From Apium graveolens (taxonomy: Eukaryota > Streptophyta > Magnoliopsida > Apiales > Apiaceae), in NCBI RefSeq assembly GCF_009905375.1, contig NC_133649.1:238170201-238234200 (forward strand): a stretch of 64,000 nucleotides of DNA, written 5' to 3'. Position numbers and translations under genes: made by a program. Of the stretch, positions 22,640 to 33,725 are shown piece by piece; the first letter of the stretch is position 1, and every line of letters starts with the position of its first letter. The notes beneath the pieces are model-generated. The model did no database searches, had not been told where the DNA came from, and was given only the letters and a program-made list of their open reading frames with translations.

Positions 22640-25027
22640 AATCATACACCTCTTAGGGAGTGAGGACCTTGGTATTGCTATCCAAAATTGTGACATAATC
22701 TTCCCTAAATCTTCCCAAGGCCTCATCCATATCTATGCTGATTTTTTTTTGACAACTAGGGATCTACATTCCCATTATGTTCAGCTTTATATGCAAGTTT
22801 AGTCTGTTGATCTTAACATCTTCTTTATAGGACAATAAAATTGTCTTATAGTCTTGACTAGAGGTAATAGTTGCGAGTAGTTGTTGGGTTATGTTGGCAA
22901 GGCCTGCAAGCTGGTCTACAAGGAGATCATTCATGGTTATTGGCTGAGTTTGAGCATCTTGTAGTCATTGAGAGATGAGGTGTGAGGGTTGTGATGATGT
23001 AGAGGGTTGGTTGATGTCTAGTGAGGTTTGAGTTGAGGTAGATGGAATGGAGAGTAAAGTGTTACATGTGACTGGAGTCATAGTTGAACTCACATTAGTA
23101 GCTGTGGTTGTGACAATATGTTGTTCACTTGGTAAGTGAACCTCCATTGGAATTGGAGGGGAGTTGACCAGGTTACTGTTATGTACTATGGCCTCAAACT
23201 CTTGTTCCTCTTGCAAGGAACTGGCACTTGAATGTGCTAAAGTACTTGCCTCCCCAGTAGCTGGATCATTGGAAATTGAACTCCTAGCCTCAATTATCAA
23301 AGTAATTTCAGCTAGGATTTTGAGGGGAGTTGTTTCTTCATGAGAAACCTCCAATTGAATTGGAGAGGATTTGAGTAGCTCCCCCTCAAGAGTACTACCC
23401 TTAAACCTTTCAGTTTTTGGCGACTTTTGTGCACATGTAGATGTATTTGTAACTTGCATAGGATCTTCAGTAAAAGCTGATGAAACCCCTGTGTTTATGA
23501 TGGTGTCATCAAAGTCTACCTCAACATGTAGCCTCTCATCATCTATAGATTTTGTCTCAGTGGTGATCACAGTTTCAGGACCTGTGTCACTTGATTTTGG
23601 AAGGACTTGAGAAGGTGATTTGAGTCCAAAAATTTGAGAAATTAGAGTTATGAGCTCAGGTGTGAGTGTTGGCAACTCCCCTGAATGGAAGAGGGAGTTT
23701 CAAGAGATGTGCTCTCACTTATGTGTGTGTGTCATCCAAATTACTTCTTTGAACCTCTTCAGAGTCCTTAAAAGGGTGTGCAGACTTTGTACAAGGTGCA
23801 TTTGGGCGAATGCTTGATTCAATAGTGACCACTTATTGAGAAGGTGCCACTAGAGTCTGTTTAGATCCCTTTTGTACAGTTGTATCTTATTGAGAAGCTA
23901 CAGAGGTGGTCACTTGAGTGGCCAGCTCAGTTTCTTTTGCTTCTTTGGTTTTTTGACCAAGGGTAACACTTATTCAGCTTGTTCCTCACCACTCTCACTA
24001 ACTACTACTAAAGTTGTTTGCTTCCTCTTCTTTTTACTAGCTCCGCCCTTTTGAGAGGATGAAGCAGTTGGCTGACTACTAGCTAATGGTTGTGAAGAAG
24101 TGGTTGCAGCTGTGGTAGGCACCTGTGGGTGTTCCTGTATTTTTGCTACTGCAGGATCAGGTGCCATAGCTGAACTAGGAATTATAGTACTTCTCATGTC
24201 AGGCATAGGATAAATATAGGTTCTAAATTTATCCAACATAAAGTCAGTGATACTTGGCCTAATCATTATCTGGTTCTGTGTATTAAGTGATCCAAATAGT
24301 ATTTTGGACACTTGTTCACAAATGCCTATATAATTTCTATCTATACCTTCTAGTAAGTGTATATCAGTTACTTTATGATTTAAATTGATATAATAAACCT
24401 AGGGAAGAAAATCCCCTTACCCCTACTTACCAAAGGCATAGTGAGTCTTGTGCTTAGCTTCTCCAATATCAAGCTTCTAATATTCTGGTGCTTGTTGTAG
24501 GCCATAGAGTACACCGGCTTCTGCACTACACTTGAGATGTTGTCATAGCTAGTTTTTTTGCATGTGAATGCTCTAATGATGGAGTCAAAAGCAAATGACC
24601 ATTCCCTTTTCGTGTTCTTCTTGTTTAGCTTGGTCATGTCAATCTTTTCACTAAAATTTATGACATTCATGAATTCAACCAATTCTTGAGTTGTAGGAGC
24701 TTCAACCAAATTGTCTGTAGGAATGCCCAGAGCCTTGTTGATGTCATTTGCGTTGAACTCGATAGCCACACCTCATATTGTGCAGTTAACCATCATGGAA
24801 ACTGCTTGATTGTTATAGACAATGGTGTTAATGATTGCAGTGTTTCAAAAATCATTTAGGACATCCAAGTAGAGCACTGGGTTTGAAGTTAGGGCTCTTG
24901 AAAGATATGAATCAACAATAAACTTTACAAAGCACTTAAAGTTGTCTGGTGCTTGAGTTGGATCAACAAAAGCTAAGTAGTTGGTTCCATTCTTGGGGAT
25001 AACAGCTCTCACGTTGTTAGCAGCCAT
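22640..25027 (-). pseudogene. ORF3 of element D, downstream of pol
   Basis: The start codon at 25027 opens MAANNVRAVIPKNGTNYLAF. With a few stops and frameshifts the product continues through a globular N-terminal region of about 230 residues (LYLDVLNDF; GVAIEFNANDINKALGIPTD; KREWSFAFDSIIRAF; KPVYSMAYNKHQNI; LTMPLVSRGKGIFFPRFIIS). A low-complexity Ser/Thr/Pro/Gln region with a basic patch (GGASKKKRKQTT, possible nuclear signal) follows, then a Ser/Thr/Glu-rich stretch at 23675-22965 and a remnant to about 22640. The globular part resembles the pattern of the plant 'putative transposon protein' domain found in many retrotransposon-derived ORFs; I propose this only from memory of the pattern. 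The C-terminus is lost at the border with element E. Its function is unknown. Confidence 0.7.
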
Positions 25028-25079
25028 TGAAGAGAATGGGTTTTACTGGGTTAGTATTGTGAGAGAGAGAAAGCTTGAA

Positions 25080-25690
25080 ACGTTCGAGAATGATAAAAAA
25101 TTGTAAAAACTAGGTCAATTGAGATCTCGAAAGTGTAAAAAGGGATTGTGTCGAGATGTCTGGGTATTTATAGGGTAGAGATATGACTTATCAACAAGAG
25201 AAGAATGAACGGTTGAAAATTGCTTATAGAGAAGTCACATGACCTATAAAGAACTCATGTCGAGATGTCACTTTCCTGACTCTTATCGAGAACTAGATAG
25301 TGACTCATCGAGATGTTGTACAAATACCCAATTTATCCTTTTGGAGTAAATTATTCTAATTTATATTGAAGAACTTAATAAAAATTTAGAATTAATTTTA
25401 TATCAAAAATATTTTACTAACAGAATTTATTAAAATAAAATTTTTTCAGTTTTGAATTGTCGAGAACTCCAAAATTTAGACTGTAGAGAACTCCATGTTG
25501 ATAATATATCGAGATCTCTACAACACTTGTCGAGAACTAATAAAAGGACTTATCGAGATGTCTACCAAGAAGTCATTAAAAAGACTTATCGAGAACTCTG
25601 TCGAGAAGTCATAAAAGGACTTATCGAGAAGTCATTTAGACTTATCGAGAACTCAGTTCTCTACATACTTTTGATCTTTCTTAAATTTGT
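25080..25690 (-). promoter_or_regulatory. Motif array upstream of ORF3, like the LTR promoter array
   Basis: Between the RNase H end and the ORF3 start at least a dozen copies of TCGAGA-centred motifs occur (TCGAGAACTC, TCGAGATGTC, TCGAGAAGTC), densest at 25459-25655, with others at 25151, 25260, 25288 and 25309. The same motifs, with TATCGATA variants, form the arrays in the LTRs of D (34310-34700) and G (40330-40835). Together with the TATA box at 25165-25172 this looks like a second promoter serving ORF3. Confidence 0.6.
25165..25172 (-). promoter_or_regulatory. TATA box upstream of ORF3 of element D
   Basis: On the minus strand CCCTATAAATACCC lies about 137 bases before the ORF3 ATG, with array motifs on both sides. 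LTR G has the same TATAAATA directly after its array at 40843-40850. Confidence 0.55.
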
Positions 25691-25904
25691 CTTATATTAG
25701 TTTCACATATTAATGATTTGAACTAACATTTGGATAGTTTTTCTTAGAATTAGAAAAATTCCAAGTTAGGTTTGTTTTTTAAGAATAAATATACAGAGAT
25801 TCTGAAATATTTATAGATAATATTTAAGTTAATTCCTAATTAAATCAAATTAGTTTTGATTTATCAAGAATTAATCTATTGCAACATATTAGCTGAGTTA
25901 TTTC
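25691..25904. other. AT-rich spacer, no gene
   Basis: The spacer between the end of pol and the motif array is AT-rich with stops in all frames and shows nothing recognisable. Confidence 0.6.
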
Positions 25905-26343
25905 CTTTAGGAAGAAGAATTCAATATAACAATTTCACTTACAAGTATATTTAAGGTTGCTTCATCCAAAGGATTAATGAAAATGTCAGCTAACTATTTT
26001 TATGTGGAACAAAAACAAGCTCAATAGTACCATTATCAGCATGTTCTCTAATAAAACGGTATCATACATCAATGTGCTTAGTTTTAAAATGATTAAATGG
26101 ATTAGTAACAATAGATATTACACTAGTATTTCCATACATGATTGGAATCTTTTGTAACACCAGGCCATAATCCATTAGTTGATTTCTAATCCAAAGCACT
26201 TGAGCCCAACAACTTCCAACAGTTATATATTCTGCCTCAGCTGTGGAAGTTGACACAGATTGATGTTTCTTACTATACCATGATACAAGTCTTTGACCAA
26301 GGAATTGACAACTTCCACTTGTACATTTTCTGTCTATCTTACA
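25905..26343 (-). pseudogene. Copia RNase H, C-terminal part, of element D
   Basis: From 26343 downward the minus strand reads CKIDRKCTSGSCQFLGQRLV, then SWYSKKHQSVSTSTAEAEYI with the TAEAEY acid motif, WIRNQLMDYGL, NPFNHFKTKHIDV and, after a frameshift, LADIFINPLDEA. These are standard Copia RNase H and C-terminal motifs. The first acidic motif, GFTDADFDG, lies on the other side of the inserted LTR at 30430-30477 and is in register, so the LTR entered the codons between DFDG and CKIDRK. Confidence 0.9.
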
Positions 26344-29300
26344 TGTAACACCCCCAAATCCGGGGTCGGGGATCCGGGTTGTCACGAGTTCCATTTCCCT
26401 TAATAACACCCAATCTTAATCAATAATCAACTACTCTGTACTGTGATCCCACAATAAACACACACACCACAAGTTATAGTCTCAGAGATGAATATCCAAA
26501 AAAAATAATCACAAGTCGTTTTATTCCACAATTATATGCCAATACACCTTAAAAGGGTTTCTGAATAAATTTACATTTATTTGCCATTATTACAATTGAT
26601 AAAGATACATAAGTCTGGTACATCAAAAGTTGAAAGCCTAGCCTATTGGTAGTTCCTACCTCAGCTACAGCGACATCAACGCCTATAAGAAACTGCGGAA
26701 CGTTTCCTAATCGCTTGCGAATTGGGAGCTTGGTCCTGTTCATCTTTTCTATCTGTTGTTGTGTGATGAAAGAAGAAAGCAAGGGTGAGCAGCAAGCCCA
26801 CCAAAATAATATGTATAATGATTAACAATATATGAGCCTTCTCATAACACTCATGAAAGTCTTGGTCAAAAGAAATAAACCAAGTTTGATATCTTAATGC
26901 GATGAAGTCGCAAAATATTCAGTATATGTACATATATACTTTTCACAATCTTTGAAATCCTCTGACGTGTATAATATACACAGAGTTCCAGTTTATAACT
27001 GTATAAAAATATCGTTGCAAGGTGATCTCATATATCTAACCTTGTCTCAACATTTTTCCGAAAATCTTTGACACGCACAAGATAATCATTTACTAGATAT
27101 AAGTTTAAAAGATGAAGTTACAAGATACTCCAATTTACTTATATCTTTCCGAATACTACTTGAACTACCACCGTTCAAGTTATAATTAGTTTCAAAAGTT
27201 CATCACATAGATGAGAATACAAGGTAAGACTTGAATAGATTCAATCTTTGAAATATTATTGAATGAAATGAAGTTACGAGATACTTCATTAAGTCCCAAT
27301 ATATATATATATATCTCTCATACATTTCCTGAAAACCTCTGTCATGTAAAGTATGAACAGAGTTGCAATATCCAATGAATTTTGGAAAGAAAAGAATTTT
27401 GGCATAAACCCGATATCTTGCTGATCAGGCAAAGATACCAATAAGTAACCTTTTCTACTAGTAGATGGATGAATCCCCCACCGGTCATCACCCTGGCCAC
27501 ATAAGGACCTTGTGCTGGACCGCCACCCGGCCTCTTACGCGTTGATGGACTGCCACCCAGCCACTTACACTTTGATAGACCGTACCCCGGCCTGTCGCTT
27601 ATGCCGACTCAATTAGATGGACTTACTTCCCGAACGTTGGGTAAGTAATCAATTCATTTATCAAAACAGCAACCTTGTTGCGAATATAAAATACACCACA
27701 TAGCCGGATCCCTTAGATTTTTGAGCGAGTATTCAAGTCCCCTTCAAAAAGGAAGATCTTAAATTTGAAAACGAGTTTTGGGATCCGCTCTAACCTTTAA
27801 AAATCATTTTGAAGACTCGAAACACTTTAAAGAGTGTTTGGAGTAATGCTGATTTAATAAAGTAAATCAGTCCCGATATATTAGAAAATATCTGAATATT
27901 ATTAAATAATATTCCCATAAGGATAATCTCTATATAAATAACTTGAAGTAAAAGTTGTAAAACTTATACTTGAAATGAGTATTAAATAACCAAAGATATA
28001 CTTATACGAAAGTACTATCTTTATTTGTATAATCGAAAATAAGTTTAATTATCGAAACGTTATTCTTTAATAAAATAAATAATATTATTAAATAATAAGC
28101 GGAGTCATAATACCTCGAATGATTATTATAAATAATATTCATTAAATAAAATAAACGGAGTCATACATCCTCAAATAAATATCCAATTAATAATCATTAA
28201 ATAGAATAAACAGAGTCATAAGTCCTCGAATGAATATTCAAATAATATTCATTAAATAAAATAAAGTTATCGAATAAACCTTATTCGATCAATAGTTTTG
28301 AAAACTATATCCATATATATATAAATATATATATAATATACTCGGGAACATCGACTCCCGGTTTAGAAATATGTTCACCTTTGGATCCCCTATACTAAGG
28401 GTATACGCAACTACTGCTTATCTCTAGCATAGGTATTTATGCAACTAATAAGCATTTGAACCAACAGATATATAAATCAAGAATACGAAACAGGCATGCA
28501 TATATACCATATCACATGCTCCAATATATCGCTAGAATTTGCTAAGAACAAATATGCATTTATCACAAGATCATGCATATACACATATACATCACAACAA
28601 CAGTTATACGGGTAGAAAACTTGCCTGAGTGCTCCCGGATAGACTTAAGCTTAGAGTGGGTCCGATAACCTATGAACAACAACATAAGTCGGAATTAAAC
28701 CCCGGTCGCTTAAGAAACTAGACTTTTACCATTTAGAGTCCTAACGTTCGCTTTCGCGCTTAACGATTTACTTAAGTCGCTCGAGTACCCTCGGCTCCAC
28801 CATTTTTAATAAATTAACCGTTAAGGGTTTTAAGGCGATTCTTTCGCGAGCACATTACCAACTGCCTAATCCACTTTACATAAATGTTTCATACCCCAAA
28901 TAGTCATTTGAAGTCCTTAACCAAGGTTTCAAAATAAGGCGAGGGGTAATGGTTCGGTCGCGAAACGCCGTTACTTAAAACGGTCGTTTCTCCTAAACCG
29001 TACATCGGAATCAAACGAACTACATATCAAAACGAAGCTCGTAACATGAACTATCTAATCATGCCAACGGTAAAAACCTAACAGGGAGTTCTCGGGTCCT
29101 GATGTTAAGAGCAAAAATAGTCTAAAGTAAATCGGACATTACGACGACTATGTTTACGCGATTTCCTAAATTTTTACCAACCAATTCAACACCAAACCAT
29201 CACCAATCAATCCCAATACAACCATATGACCATATCACTCATCAACCACTTTAAACCATGTAAACCAATCTCAAATCACACCATGAATCATCAAGAACAA

Positions 29301-30429
29301 CTAGTGCTACTTTTTAACTCCAAAATCAACAAAAGCACTTAACCACTAAGATCTCATCATGACAAAACAACTACTACACTTAATCTATCATTACATCATC
29401 ATAATCATTTATATCAAACAATCTTAATACTAAGATCATGAAGAGTTATACCTTCCTTGAAGCTTTTAATCAATGAAAGATCCTTGGAATATCCATGGAA
29501 GCCTTAATATATGCTTAAGCTACCTTGACCTTGCAAATAAAATCAAGAATCAAAAATTTGTTCTTGAAAGTTACTATTCACCCTAAACTAAAATGATTTG
29601 TTTGAGATAGAAAACCTTTGATTCAAGCACTCAAACTACTTTCTCTTCTTAGTTATGAAATATAGGATTCAAAGAAACAAACCTTATAATTTTCCATGGA
29701 GTATAGCTTGTGTTTTGAATTTTTAATTCACCATTTTGGTGAAAAATTCGAAATGAAGAAGATGAAAAGGGGGGGAGAGAAGCTTGCTTTGTTTTATTGA
29801 TCTTTGTGCATAAAAGGCTTGGTTGATATCCTTTTGTTTTGTTAATTACCTTTTAACCATGGTAAAATTTGTGTGGCTTGAAATCAACCAACAATACCTT
29901 CCCTTTGGTCATGCTTATGTCATCCTCCTATATCATCTTCCCACACTTGTCATCTTCTTGTTGGTGTGGTGACATCATCATCACTAACCTCTTTGATTAG
30001 CTCTTAATTACTTGGCTAATGACCGCTGATCTGTTATACGGTTCGCTTAACTTTCGTTCTCGTTTATCGTTTGAGGGATCATACCCGGGATCTTATTACT
30101 TGGGTTCCCTTAACCTTTCTCAATACATTATATTCCTTTTATGATCCTCTCTTATAATCCTTGAATTTAAATCCTTTTAATCATGTTACCTTATACTCAA
30201 TTCTTTCGGTATCTGGTGGATTTTTGGGAAAAATCAAAGTGTTCGAATTTGGATTCTGACGATCTTTACATACACTTATATCCCATATAAAGTACTAATA
30301 AGATCTCAGAATAACAATAGAAGAACCCCTACATAGTGTGGCATGAAAAGTTTTCTTATTCAACATAATCAGCAAAATCACTATTCATAAGGGTTTCAAA
30401 AAAAATTTCAAAAAATTGGGGTTATTACG
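26344..30429 (-). mobile_element. Solo LTR (4.09 kb) of the element-A family inside RNase H of element D
   Basis: The whole stretch is the reverse complement of the family-A LTR: TGTAACACCCCC at the left end, and AACCCCAATTTTTTGAAA read in reverse at the right end. Coding sequence of the same RNase H domain continues on both sides without primer site, polypurine tract or interior, so it is a solo LTR left by recombination between the two LTRs of a former element. The right terminus has mutated (CG in place of CA), and the flanking bases (TTACA or TGTAA on the left, TAATC on the right) no longer show a clean duplication. Confidence 0.92.
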
Positions 30430-31425
30430 TAATCCATCAAAATCTGCATCTGTGAATCCAATAACTTCAACTAGAGTTCTATTTTTCCTTTCAACCACAC
30501 CATTTTGTTGAGGTGTTCTTGCAGCTGAGAACTCTTGAACAATGCCTTTATATTTGTAAAATTCACTTAGTATTGCATTCCTGAATTTGTGCCATTGTCA
30601 CTCATCAATCTTTTGACAGAATTTTGATCTTCACCCTGCTTCTCAATTTTCTTTATGTGTTCAATGATGATGTGTGGAGTTTCATCTTTTGAATTCATAA
30701 ATTCCACCCAAGTGTACCTTGAGTAGTCATCCACCATCACCAAAGAATACTTCTTTTTGGATATGGACATGACATTTATAATTCCAAACAAATCCATGTG
30801 GATAAGCTATAGTGGAGCATTAATGGAATTCACAGCTTTTCTTTTATAACTACTCCTCTTCATTTTGCCTTTTTGAAAAGCTTCACAAACTTCATTTTGA
30901 GCAAATTCCAAAGCGGGAATATCTCTCACTAATTTTCTTTTCACCATAGTATTAATTGATTTGTAGTTTCAGTGAGAGAGCTTCTTGTGCCAGAGTTTGC
31001 TTTGTTCACTAAATGCCTTGGTCTAAAATCAACATATTCTTTCCTTGTTTGCTGAGTTCATGTCTGCAACAAACAGGCTTTCTTTCCTTACTCTTTTCAG
31101 AGCAACTTCACCAATTTTCTTGCTTGTGATTGAGTAATCTTCTTTGTTAAAAATAACCTTGAAACCTTTTTATATAAATTGACTGGCACTGAGAAGATTC
31201 ACTTCAAGACTTGCAACCAGTGCTACATCTTCAATGACAATATTTCCATAAATCAACTTGCCATATCCCATTGTGAATTTCTTGTTATTGTCTCCAAAGG
31301 TTACCAAAAGGCCATCCATCTCCTCAAACTATGATAGCAGGGCTTTATCACGTATCATGTGTCTGGAACATCCATTGTCAATGATCCACATGACTTTATT
31401 TTTCTTTCCCTGCACACAATGAGGT
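30430..31425 (-). pseudogene. Protease, GAG-pre-integrase and integrase of element D, fused to RNase H by deletion
   Basis: From 31425 downward the minus strand gives the protease site as IDNGCSRHM (D-N-G where Copia has D-S-G or D-T-G, near 31375). GDNNKKFTMGYGKL follows, then integrase: HMDLFGIINVMSISKKKYSL, VDDYSRYTWVEF and RLMSDNGT. After a frameshift comes QEFSAARTPQQNGVVERKNR in broken form. The frame then passes straight from the E-R-K-N-R-T-L-V-E region into VIGFTDADFDG, which is the start of RNase H. The integrase C-terminus and all of RT, roughly 600-700 residues by family standards, have been removed. Confidence 0.85.
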
Positions 31426-33676
31426 TTAAGTGTGTTTAGCTACCCAAGCAGTGTTAGGCACTTTTTTCTTTTTGACAGAGTTAGCAGAAGTAGAACTTGA
31501 ACATTCAAAAGGAACAACATTCTTATTTTGATCAACGTTTGCTTCTTTAATCATAGATCTAAAGTTAACTTCTTTTAGATTATTTCTCAACTTATGACAA
31601 CTGGTCATAACTTTCATGTTGCATGGAATGCAATCAAACTTGTCATAGAAAGAGTAGGGGTTATTTGTTTGTGTCTCATTGTATTTGCAAGCTCCATACA
31701 TAGGTATAATTATTGCTTTTGTTGACACCTATCTTCCCATTTCTTTTCTTCTTTTTCTTTCAAGTGCTATTATTTTTTATCTCATTTGCTGGTGTTTTGA
31801 TAGTTGGGCTAACTGTAGGCTTCTTCTCACATTCAGTGTTGAGAGTGGATTTTGCATCCTTCTTTTCTTTGTCTTCATCTGCAATTTCTTGCTTGATGAC
31901 AAGCTCCACTTCACTGAAGTTCACCTCATAAGATTTGAACAAGGGTGCATTCACCTTTATGAGCATCATAGGAACATCTTGGTTCACACTTTCCTTTCCC
32001 TTGTCAACATCATTTTTCTTGTGAGAACCAAGCTTGTTCTTCCCATGATACTGACCAACCAATTGAGATGAATTTTTGATTGACTTGAGCTTCAATTCAT
32101 TTTTCTCAACTTTTTCTCTTAATACAACTTCTTTTTCCTCTGCACACTTCAGCTTGTTCTTGAGGAATTCATTTTCTTGTCTAACTGCTTCTAGACTAAC
32201 AAACTGCAGTTCTAGTTCTTATTTCTCAATCTCAAGTTTTTCATTTACTTTTGACAGCCTACTAACTTCCTCAGTAGCTGCCAGCATGCTTGTATAAATG
32301 TGGAACATTTTTACACTCATCGTTTCAATAGTTTTCTTATATTATATAGCATTTAAATCAATGGTGGTTAGGATAGGTACCTCAGACTTAGATGCATATG
32401 ACTCCCCTTGATCCAATGTCATGAGAGCATAGTTTCCATATTCTTCACCATCATCTTCATCATCCGTTTCATCCCAACTTTTATCTTCAGCAATATAGGC
32501 TTTTCCCTGGTATTTTCTCAGAAATGCTTCATACTTAGCTTCAAGCTCCAAATAAACCTTATCCTTCTTCACCTTCTTTGGCTTCCTGCATTTTGTGGAA
32601 AAGTGACCAAGTTCATCATAGTTGTAGCATCTAATCTGTGATCTTTCAACAGATCCTGACTTGTAGCCACCTTTTCCAGTTGCATTTTTTCGAGTCTTTC
32701 CTTTCTAGTTGTTGTAGGATGTTTGGCCTTTACCCTTGAAATACCTAGGATTTTTAACTCTGATGTTTGAAATTTTTTTTGTTAGATAAACCATAGACTG
32801 GTCCATTTTATCCAACTCATCAAGAGTATAACACTCATCATCTTCCAATTCCAAAATAACTTGTTTATGAGGTTTCTTGTTTTTCTGCTCAACAGCTTGA
32901 ATAACTTGACCCTAGGGTTCAATTTCATCTTCAGTCATTTTCTTGTCATTTGTTATCAAGGCATTTGATACATCCACAACATGCCCTTGACTCACTTTTA
33001 ATGACTTTCGTTGCATTATTTTCAGCTCATATGTTTTGAGAAAATCATACAAAACCTCCAAAGTTATTCTCCCTACATTTCTTCCTTCTCTTATTGCAGA
33101 GATATTTTGTTCCAAATGGTCAGGAAGAGTGAGCAAGAATTTAAGGTTAACTTCTTCAGCTTCATAGTACTTGTCATGAAGCTGCAAGTCATTTATCACC
33201 TTGTTGAATCTTTCAAAGACCTCAGTAATGCCTTCTTTTGGTTTAGACATGAAACCCTCATATTATGAAACCAGAATCCTTATCTGGTTTGATCTCACCT
33301 CATCAGTACTTTCACACAAAAATCTCTATCTTTTCCCAGATTTGCTTAGCTGACTCACAGTTGATAATTTTATTATACATCACATTATCAAGAGACTCAA
33401 TGAATATGAGTTGCAAGCCACTGTCAAGTGAAATTTTTCCTTCTCTGGTTTAATGTAAGTAGATGGATCTTTAAGACCAAAGTGTGCAGGAATGACCATA
33501 TCACCTTCTGTTGATTCAGGAACCCTTATCATAGGAATAAAGGGTCCATGCATAAGAATTTCAATATACATAGGATTGGTTATCCTAATAAACAACATCA
33601 TCTTCTTCTTCCATAAGGTTTAGTTTACTTTGTCAAAGATAAGGATCTTGATACTGCTAATCTTCTGTACACTCAT
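31426..33676 (-). pseudogene. Gag with coiled-coil and Cys-rich extension, element D
   Basis: The start at 33676 gives MSVQKISSIKI, about 37 bases after the primer site. The N-terminal half reads LWKKKMMLFIRITNPMYIEI and, at 33250-32912, EVFERFNKVINDLQLHDKYY and ITLEVLYDFLKTYELKIMQR, matching the UBN2/DUF4219-type gag of SIRE elements. The zinc knuckle near 32640-32590 reads CYNYDELGHFSTKC, so the second Cys is Tyr. Beyond it lie KVYLELEAKYEAFLRKYQGK, an acidic stretch, a Lys/Glu-rich coiled-coil region (31760-32300) and a Cys-rich module at 31600-31700 (DKFDCIPCNMKVMTSCHKL). Several stops and frameshifts make it non-functional. Confidence 0.85.
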
Positions 33677-33712
33677 ACTTCCAAGATCTAATTTATTTAC
33701 CTTTAGATTTTA

Positions 33713-33723
33713 CTCTGATACCA
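33713..33723 (-). other. Primer binding site of element D
   Basis: The complementary strand reads TGGTATCAGAG two bases after the LTR end CTAACA, the initiator-tRNA-Met site. Confidence 0.92.
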
Positions 33724-33725
33724 CT

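Noticed and set aside
31679..32071. 130-codon plus-strand ORF rich in Leu, Phe and Ile
   Set aside because: It lies antisense to the Lys/Glu-rich coiled-coil part of gag in element D and is a shadow of it.
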